Source: DTU018 sp003444615 (GTDB lineage Bacteria > Bacillota > Syntrophomonadia > Syntrophomonadales > Syntrophomonadaceae). Taken from it: a DNA stretch of 17,632 nt. The notes under the pieces were generated by a model. The model was not told the origin of the DNA. It searched no databases and saw only the letters and a program-made list of their open reading frames with translations. The stretch spans positions 1-17,632 of the forward strand of contig JBASMO010000157.1 in the NCBI GenBank assembly GCA_049656905.1, in the 5' to 3' direction. Below, in pieces: positions 1-6,560 of this stretch. Within the stretch, counting starts at the first letter, position 1; each line of letters begins with the position of its first letter. The translations under genes and the position numbers were made by a program.

Positions 1-1812
1 ATGGAGATGATTGCCAATCGCAATGTAATCAAGAGCATGGATTGGGAAACCCAGTTACCTGCTTTGCAAGAGGAAGCTGCCCGGCATGGTATTCTTACTA
101 TGGGTATAGTATATCCGGATGGGAATGCCCGCTACATAGACGAAGAGGAACAGACCTTTCTGGGTGATCGGGATTATGTAGAAAAAGCATTTAATGGTGA
201 AGTCAATATTTCTGATGTGATTATCAGCCGGGTCACTAACTCCGCAGTGATAATGTTGGCTGCCCCCATATACCAGGATAATGAAATAGCAGGGGTCTTA
301 GTAGCCTGCCGCCCGGGAACTGCTTTAAGTGATGTAACTAATGCTGTTCGTTTTGGGGAAAATGGTTATGCATTTTTAGTTAATAAAGAGGGAAATGTTA
401 TTGCTCACCCCGATGACAGCTTGGTATTGGAACAACGCAACTTTATAGAAGATGCTAAAACCGATGCAAGCCTTCAGGCTTTAGCAGACATTGTAACTAG
501 CATGATAAACGGGGAAGAAGGTTTTGGCAGTTATACTAATTTAAATGGTGACCAAGTGTACGTAGCATATGCGCCGGTGGCAGGTACGGACTGGAGTTTA
601 GGAGCGGTTGCTCTCCAGGAGGATGTCTTATCAGAATTGTCAGGCCTGCAAAGGAGCATAATCCTTGCCACCATTATTCTCATTGTTCTGGGATTAGCAT
701 TAGCTTTCTTTTTTGGACGGGAAATTGCTCTCCCCATTGTCCTTTTATCTTCCGTATTAGAACGATTTGCCAAGTATGATTTAACTTTTGATCAAAATAG
801 CAAAGCTCTTAAATACATGTCGCGCAAAGACGAAATCGGTACCATAACTAACTCTATTGCTACCCTGCAGAACAATTTTGTACAAATCTTAAAAGATATT
901 GACGAGCAGTCTAATGAGGTAGCCGCATCCGCTGAAGAAATGACAGCGATTAGTGATCAAACCTCAATTGCTGCCGATGAAATAGCCAAAACTATTGAGG
1001 AATTAGCACGTGGTGCTGGTGATCAAGCTGAGGATACTGAACAAGGAGCCCAGAAAGTTAATGAACTAGCTGAAATAATTGAGACTGACGAAAAACTCCT
1101 GCTTGACCTAAACCAAACAGCTGATGAAGTGGCCACTTTGAAGGATGAAGGTTTTGTTACTTTAGAGAATCTCATGAATAAAACCGAAGAAAGCAACCAG
1201 GCGGCCATGGAGATTTTTGCGATCATTCAAGAAACTAACCAAAGTGCCGAAGGTATTAAAACTGCCAGTGAAGTAATAAAAAGCATTGCCGATCAGACTA
1301 ATTTATTAGCTCTTAATGCAGCTATAGAGGCAGCTAGGGCAGGGGACCATGGCAGGGGCTTTGCCGTAGTAGCCGAAGAAGTAAGAAAACTAGCGGAACA
1401 ATCTAATAATTCAGTTCAGGAGATAGAAGCTATTATAAATGAACTTACCATTAAGACTAATAAAGCCGTCGAGACTATGACTGTCGTAGGAGAAACCATC
1501 AGCGAACAAACCGCTAGTGTAAATGATACCAGGGGTAAATTTGAAGGTATCGCTGAAGCAATAGAAAAAACCAGGCAAGCTATAGAATTACTGAACAGCT
1601 CAGGCAAAGAAATGAATCAAAAGAAGAATGAGATAATCGAAATCATTCATAATTTATCCGCTATTGCTGAGGAAAATGCGGCAGGAACAGAAGAAGGAGC
1701 TGCCTCTATTGAAGAACAAACAGCCTCAATTCAAGAAATAGCTAGCGCCAGCCAAGCCCTAGCCAAACTAGCGGAAGAAATGCAGATTAAAATAAGACAA
1801 TTTAAGTATTGA
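1..1812 (+). CDS. Methyl-accepting chemotaxis protein, Cache sensor, 5' end missing
   Basis: This is a membrane chemoreceptor that senses a ligand outside the cell and controls CheA through its cytoplasmic coiled coil. The visible 603 residues begin inside the extracellular Cache (PDC) domain, roughly residues 1-210, with the family-typical stretch GDRDYVEKAFNGE and the later GENGYAFLVNKEG. A single membrane segment lies at about 219-240, then a HAMP-like region to about 295, then the long signalling coiled coil. The conserved hairpin tip is near residues 428-468 (IADQTNLLALNAAIEAAR followed by GRGFAVVAEEVRKLA). Receptors of this family normally have a first membrane helix before the Cache domain; it is absent here, so the ATG at position 1 is probably internal and the gene continues upstream of the window. 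The ligand cannot be predicted. The stop codon is TGA and a hairpin follows. Confidence 0.93.
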   Translation: MEMIANRNVIKSMDWETQLPALQEEAARHGILTMGIVYPDGNARYIDEEEQTFLGDRDYVEKAFNGEVNISDVIISRVTNSAVIMLAAPIYQDNEIAGVLVACRPGTALSDVTNAVRFGENGYAFLVNKEGNVIAHPDDSLVLEQRNFIEDAKTDASLQALADIVTSMINGEEGFGSYTNLNGDQVYVAYAPVAGTDWSLGAVALQEDVLSELSGLQRSIILATIILIVLGLALAFFFGREIALPIVLLSSVLERFAKYDLTFDQNSKALKYMSRKDEIGTITNSIATLQNNFVQILKDIDEQSNEVAASAEEMTAISDQTSIAADEIAKTIEELARGAGDQAEDTEQGAQKVNELAEIIETDEKLLLDLNQTADEVATLKDEGFVTLENLMNKTEESNQAAMEIFAIIQETNQSAEGIKTASEVIKSIADQTNLLALNAAIEAARAGDHGRGFAVVAEEVRKLAEQSNNSVQEIEAIINELTIKTNKAVETMTVVGETISEQTASVNDTRGKFEGIAEAIEKTRQAIELLNSSGKEMNQKKNEIIEIIHNLSAIAEENAAGTEEGAASIEEQTASIQEIASASQALAKLAEEMQIKIRQFKY

Positions 1813-1830
1813 TTTCATTTTATCATCCAG

Positions 1831-1862
1831 GGAGACGGTGGGGGTCAACCCAACCCGTCTCC
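1831..1862 (+). terminator. Hairpin terminator after the chemoreceptor gene
   Basis: An 8-bp perfect stem, GGAGACGG with CCGTCTCC (1831-1838 and 1855-1862), encloses a second short stem TGGG/CCCA. It starts 18 bases after the stop codon. The 3' side is only weakly T-rich (TTGCCTTG), so it may be a weak or Rho-assisted terminator. Confidence 0.55.
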
Positions 1863-2009
1863 TTGCCTTGCCAAAGATTACTCCTATGATTACACCGGTG
1901 TTATTCGAACTGCCCCTTTTTCGGCGGCCATGGAGTTATTTTCGATGCTCACAGTGCCGCCTGTCATAACTTTCCACCCTGTTTTTAAGCACAATTCACC
2001 AACCACCTT

Positions 2010-2018
2010 CATATAGTA
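2010..2018 (+). promoter_or_regulatory. Sporulation-type -10 element upstream of sigK
   Basis: CATATAGTA fits the mother-cell sigma-K -10 consensus (CATAnnnTA) exactly, and fits the sigma-E -10 (CATACAnT) with one mismatch. It lies 32-40 bases before the start codon, leaving room for the leader and the GGAGG ribosome binding site at 2038-2042. I see no convincing -35, though AC dinucleotides are present upstream. This agrees with the known switch from sigma-E to self-sustained sigma-K transcription of sigK in Bacillus. The assignment is a motif match only. Confidence 0.45.
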
Positions 2019-2049
2019 TAAAGCGCTCAATTTTTGTGGAGGTGGTATC

Positions 2050-2751
2050 TTGACCATCCTGGGTTGGGTACTGGCGCTGGCAGCTCTGGTTAACGGAACC
2101 CTGCTGCTGTTCGGTTATCTGAGCAATCAGGTATTCCCACAGCCTCTGAATGAGGCAGACGAGCGGATGTATTTGGACAAGATGAGAGCGGGCAGTGAAG
2201 AGGCTCGCAATAAGCTGATCGAACACAACTTACGGCTGGTAGCCCATGTGGTTAGAAAGTATGACAGCAGCGGCGAAGACATGGAGGATTTGATTTCCAT
2301 TGGGACCATTGGACTCATCAAAGCTATCAAAACTTTTAACGAGGAAAGGGGAGTGCGGCTGGCCACCTACGCAGCTCGCTGTATAGAAAACGAGGTGCTG
2401 ATGTATCTCCGCAATATTAAAAAGGTTAAACAGGAAGTCTCCATCTATGATCCTATCGGGTATGACAAGGAAGGTAATGAAATTTCGCTGATAGATATAC
2501 TGACTACCGATAATGAAATTATCGACCTTTTGGAAGCCAAACTACAGGAAGAGAAAATAAGGAGTAAAATGGGAGTGTTAACCCGCCGGGAGCGGCAGGT
2601 AATTGAAATGCGCTACGGGCTTTTTACTGGGCTGAAGGAAACCCAGCGGGAGATTGCCCGTAAATTAGGAATATCCCGTTCCTATGTGTCGCGCATAGAA
2701 AAACGGGCTCTGAAAAAACTCATAAGAGAGATAAATTTAAGCGTAAACTAA
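2050..2751 (+). CDS. sigK: Sporulation sigma factor pro-sigma-K
   Basis: This is the late mother-cell sigma factor that directs transcription of spore coat and cortex genes after engulfment. The 233-residue protein starts with a hydrophobic pro-segment of about 25 residues (LGWVLALAALVNGTLLLFGY), which in the family is removed by SpoIVFB at the forespore membrane, followed by the characteristic FPQPL junction. Sigma region 2 spans about residues 40-120 (EHNLRLVAHVVRKY, DLISIGTIGLIKAI, LATYAARCIENE). Region 4 ends with the helix-turn-helix TQREIARKLGISRSYVSRIE. The start is TTG, chosen because GGAGG at 2038-2042 sits 7 bases before it and the pro-sequence then has its usual length. The gene is intact, unlike Bacillus subtilis sigK, which is split by the skin prophage. 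A strong terminator follows. Confidence 0.95.
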   Translation: MTILGWVLALAALVNGTLLLFGYLSNQVFPQPLNEADERMYLDKMRAGSEEARNKLIEHNLRLVAHVVRKYDSSGEDMEDLISIGTIGLIKAIKTFNEERGVRLATYAARCIENEVLMYLRNIKKVKQEVSIYDPIGYDKEGNEISLIDILTTDNEIIDLLEAKLQEEKIRSKMGVLTRRERQVIEMRYGLFTGLKETQREIARKLGISRSYVSRIEKRALKKLIREINLSVN

Positions 2752-2758
2752 AACATAT

Positions 2759-2799
2759 GGGGAGGTTCTTTGGCGGTAAAGAACCTCCCTGTATTTATT
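2759..2799 (+). terminator. Rho-independent terminator of sigK
   Basis: A 12-bp perfect stem, GGGAGGTTCTTT with AAAGAACCTCCC (2760-2771 and 2778-2789), has a 6-base loop GGCGGT and a T-rich tail (TGTATTTATT). It begins 9 bases after the sigK stop codon. Confidence 0.85.
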
Positions 2800-2809
2800 C
2801 CAACCCTTC

Positions 2810-2921
2810 GATTCATTATCTCATCGTTGATCCCTTCTATCTTGACGCTTTTAATAATCAGCTGTTCACAAGCTGATCTTGAAATTGGCTTTGGCATAGC
2901 TTCTGGTGCTGACCTTGGTTG
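2810..2921 (-). pseudogene. Decayed remnant of a second acyl-CoA dehydrogenase gene copy
   Basis: Two blocks here match parts of the intact acyl-CoA dehydrogenase gene downstream, in the same order and orientation. Bases 2810-2864 align without gaps to 3215-3269 with 46 of 55 identical by my count; read on the minus strand they give QLIIKSVKIEGINDEIMN against QLIIESAKIEGVSDEVMN in the intact protein. Bases 2875-2921 match 3443-3489 with one single-base deletion and one single-base insertion. About 173 bases present in the intact gene are replaced by 10 unrelated bases between the blocks. The fragment lies between the sigK terminator and the terminator of the dehydrogenase operon and has no start. 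It is best explained as a relic of a duplicated or paralogous dehydrogenase gene. Confidence 0.8.
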
Positions 2922-2937
2922 CCGCTTTGTTTTTCAC

Positions 2938-2963
2938 AAAAAAAGGGCGGCTGTTGGCCGCCC
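2938..2963 (-). terminator. Rho-independent terminator of the dehydrogenase-isomerase operon
   Basis: Read on the minus strand, the stem GGGCGGC/GCCGCCC (7 bp, loop CAACA) is followed by seven T residues. It lies about 58 bases after the stop codon of the acyl-CoA dehydrogenase gene, the last gene of the operon, and is a textbook intrinsic terminator. Confidence 0.88.
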
Positions 2964-3020
2964 GGGGGGAGTATTATTGTTGGCTAAAAAGTAAACTTGT
3001 TTCGAGAAGAACTTTTCAAT

Positions 3021-4739
3021 TTAGGGGTTTTGAACATATACATCAGCCAGGCTGTAGACCTCTTCGCGGAGCACCTTCTCGAATTCGTCAGGATTGGGAA
3101 CGGGCCGCTTAAACATTTTTTCAATGGCATCGATTTGAGCCTGGGTGTTTAAGGGCTTATAGTAGAGGTCCATAGCATAGGAGGAAAAATCTCTGACAAA
3201 CACGTCAAACATCTGATTCATTACCTCATCGCTGACCCCTTCTATCTTGGCACTTTCGATGATGAGCTGACCATAGGCCACCATAGTAAACAGTTCGCCA
3301 ACGGCCAGCAGGTAATCAAAGTCCTGCATCTGTTTGGCCAAATCCTGGCCGGAGACCATTAAGTAGTTTTTGTAGGCATTGATTTGCTCGATAAATAGCT
3401 TTACATTGGGCAGATGAGCCAGGCTGTTATAAGCAATCATATGATCATGGAACTTGGTTTTGGCATAGCCTCTGGTGCGACCTTGGTTGAATAAGAAAGT
3501 ATCATCGCGGTCGTCGGTTATTCTGCCTATTTCTTCAAATTCAGCTGGCATAAACATGTAGCTGGGAATTAGTTTGGCGATTAGAGCCATGTTTACATGA
3601 CGGGTGCCTTCCAACTTGGGGAAACCTCTTAGCTCGGCAACCGCCTGTTCGAAATACATATCTTTTTCGAAGCCTTTGGCAGCAATTATATCCCACAGCA
3701 GTTCATGAACCTGTTCGCCCTGGATGGCTACTTTCATTTTCATAATGGGGTTATAGAGCAGGTAGCGTTTGTCATTTTCGCTGGCTACTCTCATGTAATC
3801 AGTAGCTCTGAGGCCAAATAGCTTCATAGCAATGAGCCTTAGCCAGGCATCCATAAAGAGTCTTTTGACATGAGCAAACTCAGTAACTTTTTGGCCATAG
3901 AGTACCCGGTGAGAAGCGTGGTTGATAGCTTCATAAAAGGAATGGGTCACAATACCTGTGGCACCGGAGCCAATATTAAATTTACATACATTGATAGTGT
4001 TGAGCATATCGTCCCAGGCTTTGGGACCAACAGTGAGGATTTCCTTTTCGGTGATAGGATAATCATGGAGCTCAAATTCGGCTACAAACTGCTGATTGCA
4101 GTCCACAATATTCTTTACCAGGTTGTAGTTGGGATGATTGGCATCAACTACGAAGAATACGTAATCACCGGTATCAGCCATTTTGCCGAATACGGAAACA
4201 GTACTGGCTACATTACCGTTACCGATATAATACTTGCTGCCGTTAGCCACGTAAGTGCCATCTCCCTTAGGAGTCAAGGTCATTTCGGTAGAATAAATAT
4301 CAGCACCGTGTTCTTTTTCCGAAAGCCCGAAAGCGCAGAAGGCATTTTCCTTTAATTTGGCCACGGCTCTGTGCTTGGCTTCTTCATTATCACCCATGAG
4401 AACAGGATTTAAGCCCAATGCGGATACGTGGTAGCAGTACCAGTAAGCTGCCCCGTAGAAGCCACAGATTTCCGAGAACTCGTACATGCGATAAGTACTG
4501 TAATACTGGTTGGGATCAGATCCATATCCTTTGGGCAGAAATAGGGTTTCAAAAAAACCTTCTTCAGTAACGAATTTCCAAAAGTCTTCAGCAAACTCCC
4601 GATTGTGGTACTGTTCTTTTTGCTCAGCCAGCCCCTTATTCTCGAACCATTCAATGGTTTTGAGCATAATTTCTTTTGACTTCTCGTCCGGATACCCCCG
4701 GTCTCTATACTTCTTGGGGTTGAGCAGCAGATTGTTCAT
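3021..4739 (-). CDS. Acyl-CoA dehydrogenase
   Basis: This is a cytoplasmic FAD enzyme that introduces the trans-2 double bond into an acyl-CoA and normally passes electrons to electron-transfer flavoprotein. At 572 residues it belongs to the long acyl-CoA dehydrogenase branch (short forms are about 380), with an extra C-terminal helical part. The FAD/substrate signature appears as CAFGLSEKEHGAD near residues 133-145, then the beta-barrel stretch GSKYYIGNGN. KLEGTRH places a glutamate at residue 377 that aligns with the catalytic base of medium-chain enzymes (the IYEGT motif). The ATG at 4739 is supported by GGAGG 8 bases upstream; another ATG four bases earlier is out of frame. The gene follows the crotonase gene by 38 bases, so the two are co-transcribed. 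Chain-length specificity cannot be read from the sequence; butyryl- or longer acyl-CoA are possible. Confidence 0.9.
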   Translation of the reverse strand: MNNLLLNPKKYRDRGYPDEKSKEIMLKTIEWFENKGLAEQKEQYHNREFAEDFWKFVTEEGFFETLFLPKGYGSDPNQYYSTYRMYEFSEICGFYGAAYWYCYHVSALGLNPVLMGDNEEAKHRAVAKLKENAFCAFGLSEKEHGADIYSTEMTLTPKGDGTYVANGSKYYIGNGNVASTVSVFGKMADTGDYVFFVVDANHPNYNLVKNIVDCNQQFVAEFELHDYPITEKEILTVGPKAWDDMLNTINVCKFNIGSGATGIVTHSFYEAINHASHRVLYGQKVTEFAHVKRLFMDAWLRLIAMKLFGLRATDYMRVASENDKRYLLYNPIMKMKVAIQGEQVHELLWDIIAAKGFEKDMYFEQAVAELRGFPKLEGTRHVNMALIAKLIPSYMFMPAEFEEIGRITDDRDDTFLFNQGRTRGYAKTKFHDHMIAYNSLAHLPNVKLFIEQINAYKNYLMVSGQDLAKQMQDFDYLLAVGELFTMVAYGQLIIESAKIEGVSDEVMNQMFDVFVRDFSSYAMDLYYKPLNTQAQIDAIEKMFKRPVPNPDEFEKVLREEVYSLADVYVQNP

Positions 4740-4777
4740 CCATAAAACCTCCGTTCATAAATGGCTAATAGTTTACG

Positions 4778-5530
4778 TTATGGTGTGGCCATAAAGACGG
4801 GCATTTGGCCCATTTTGACGCGTTCGGGTTTATAATCGAAGTATTCGGGATCTTCCTTTTCCATCTTATCAATAATATGTTTGTAAGCTCTGATTTTCAT
4901 TTCGCGCATATTTTTTCTTGGTTTATTAAAGGTTTTTGCAAATGCGATGGCTTCCTTCAGGGTTTCTTCCGCATTGGCACAAGCTTTGATAATCACGTGG
5001 TTCTTTTCCAGCTCTGATGCGGTAATCCTATCACCGGACAGCAGCATTCTCTTAAAGAGATGATCGGGTATGATAGTACTCATCCATTCCAGCATAGAAG
5101 GGGCGATTTGAATACCTGTGTCTATTTCCGGTAAGCACATGTAACCACGATCTGCCCTCATGAAACGAAAATCACAGCATCCGGCCAGCATGGCGCCGTT
5201 GCCAAAGGCATGGCCATTAATAGCAGCAATAGTAGGGAAAGGGGCCATCATCAGCGCTCTAAATACCTCTCCATTACCGTACAGCCATTTACTGATCGCT
5301 TCCCAATCTCCAGCCTGCATGTGTTCAGCTACCCACTTCAAATCTGCACCTAAACAAAAATTCTTGGGATCACTGGAAGTTAAAACTAGAGCCTTAACTT
5401 CCTCGTCAGCTTCGATTTCATTGTATACCGCTATCATAGCTGTCGCCCATTCAGGATTGTTCACATTTTCACCGTTGTTCATTATCATAACGGCAACTGT
5501 ATCATCTTTCTTCCATTCAACAATAGCCAT
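4778..5530 (-). CDS. Enoyl-CoA isomerase/hydratase family protein, probably delta3,delta2-enoyl-CoA isomerase
   Basis: This 250-residue protein has the crotonase fold and acts on enoyl-CoA thioesters in beta-oxidation. The first oxyanion-hole segment is FCLGADL (58-64) and the second is NGHAFGNGAML (105-115). Hydratases use two glutamates: here the first position (Glu144 of rat crotonase) is methionine 114, while the second (Glu164) is kept as Glu135 in CLPEIDTGI. One remaining glutamate plus the stretch MRADRG before it is the pattern of delta3,delta2-enoyl-CoA isomerases, which move a 3-double bond to position 2. Isomerase is therefore favoured over hydratase, by alignment from memory. It is the first gene of the minus-strand operon; GGAGG lies 9 bases before the ATG, behind a leader of roughly 215 bases. 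Confidence 0.85.
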   Translation of the reverse strand: MAIVEWKKDDTVAVMIMNNGENVNNPEWATAMIAVYNEIEADEEVKALVLTSSDPKNFCLGADLKWVAEHMQAGDWEAISKWLYGNGEVFRALMMAPFPTIAAINGHAFGNGAMLAGCCDFRFMRADRGYMCLPEIDTGIQIAPSMLEWMSTIIPDHLFKRMLLSGDRITASELEKNHVIIKACANAEETLKEAIAFAKTFNKPRKNMREMKIRAYKHIIDKMEKEDPEYFDYKPERVKMGQMPVFMATP

Positions 5531-5951
5531 TTACTTTGGCCTCCTTAGTTAGAACGTTTTCTGGCTTTCAGGAAGGTCTCACTTTTACTTATTGGCAGCC
5601 TGCCTGACAATCTATATAGTCTACTTTGATTACCTGCTTAAATAAGTTACTGCCCTCCTTTCAAAGGTATATGTTTCAACGGCATCTGCAGCGTCTAACT
5701 ACTAAGTCATTGTAATTACCTTCTGCAATGAATTCTAGGTATATAACTACCTCTATGGTAGTTTTATGCTGGTAATGTTGTCAACATAAAATTACGAATA
5801 TGAAATATTTTGCATCGTATAAAGGTGCTGAACGCCAAAAACCAGGGCCTCCTTTTTGCACTCAGCTGGATAAACCATAGAAAAAAACAAGCCATGAATA
5901 ACAACGAAGGAAAATATCAAATTATGACGAAATAGTCATCGGTGATAAATT
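5531..5951. other. Divergent intergenic region between the dehydrogenase operon and comEA
   Basis: These 421 bases hold the dehydrogenase-operon promoter with its two palindromes and a leader of about 215 bases on the minus strand. I found no conserved riboswitch motif or convincing small gene in the leader; a 12-codon minus-strand ORF starting MPLKHIPLK has no ribosome binding site. The comEA side (5800-5951) is AT-rich, with no clear promoter. Confidence 0.6.
5745..5787 (-). promoter_or_regulatory. Promoter and palindromic operator-like sites of the dehydrogenase operon
   Basis: On the minus strand a perfect -35 box TTGACA (5784-5779) is followed after 18 bases by TACCAT (5760-5755), a 4-of-6 match to the -10. 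Each element lies in a palindrome: ATGTTG-T-CAACAT (5775-5787) covers the -35, and AACTACC-tctat-GGTAGTT (5745-5763) covers the -10. Such placement suggests repressor binding, possibly by an acyl-CoA-responsive TetR or GntR protein. On the plus strand TTGTCA (5778-5783) with TGAAAT 17 bases later could serve the divergent comEA gene, but this is weaker. Confidence 0.5.
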
Positions 5952-6560
5952 ATGTGGGAATTTGACAGGCGTTTGATGGCAGTAGCCCTGATTGTGTTGG
6001 TAGTTGCTTTTGGGTTAGGTTCATTTTATGGCTCATACCGGGAACGTCAGAGCATGGCCGATAGCATCGAAGTACTAGAAACTGAAACTCTGCCCCAAGT
6101 TCAAGAAGAAATCTCTGAAGAACCTCAGATAATAGTAATATATGTTACTGGAGAAGTGGAATACCCCAATGTATACAGCTTCCCCGCTGGAGCCAGGGTC
6201 CATGAAGCTTTGGAAAAAGCTGTACCTAAGCCGACTGCTGACATGCGCCATTTGGACCTGGCGCGGGTCATGTTTGATGAAGAGACTATTTTGGTTCCCG
6301 CTGTAGGGGAGCAGCCGGAGCCTACAGTTACCATGTCTTTATCGCCCGGTGTATCATCCAGCGGCAAAGTGAATATTAATAGGGCCAGTGCGGCTGAGTT
6401 GGAGGAGCATCTCAGCGGTATAGGTCCCACTTTAGCCAAGAGAATAGTAGAGTACCGGGAAAATAATGGTCCCTTCCGCACCATTGAAGATCTCTGCAAT
6501 GTTAGCGGTATCGGTGAAAAGCGTTTTGCTGATATTAAGGACCAAATTGATGTGAAATAA
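5952..6560 (+). CDS. comEA: Competence protein ComEA, DNA receptor
   Basis: ComEA binds double-stranded DNA at the outer face of the membrane and hands it to the ComEC channel during transformation. The 202-residue protein has an N-terminal membrane anchor at about 8-28 (LMAVALIVLVVAFGLGSFYG), a SLBB-type domain at about 58-115 (VYVTGEVEYPNVYSFPAG without its first residues is IYVTGEV), a short linker, and a C-terminal helix-hairpin-helix DNA-binding domain at about 138-200 with two GIG turns (LSGIGPTLAKRI and VSGIGEKRFADI). Length and order are standard for ComEA. The ribosome binding site is weak (GGTGAT 7 bases upstream). The stop codon overlaps the comEC start by one base, so the two are translationally coupled. 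No comEB lies between them. Confidence 0.95.
   Translation: MWEFDRRLMAVALIVLVVAFGLGSFYGSYRERQSMADSIEVLETETLPQVQEEISEEPQIIVIYVTGEVEYPNVYSFPAGARVHEALEKAVPKPTADMRHLDLARVMFDEETILVPAVGEQPEPTVTMSLSPGVSSSGKVNINRASAAELEEHLSGIGPTLAKRIVEYRENNGPFRTIEDLCNVSGIGEKRFADIKDQIDVK

Noticed and set aside
1890..1967. Minus-strand 25-codon ORF (MTGGTVSIENNSM start) between the chemoreceptor and sigK genes
   Set aside because: It looks somewhat coding but has no proper ribosome binding site and no recognisable relative; too short to support.
2770..3112. Plus-strand ORFs after sigK
   Set aside because: They run through the terminators and the dehydrogenase relic in antisense; their protein sequences are frame shadows.
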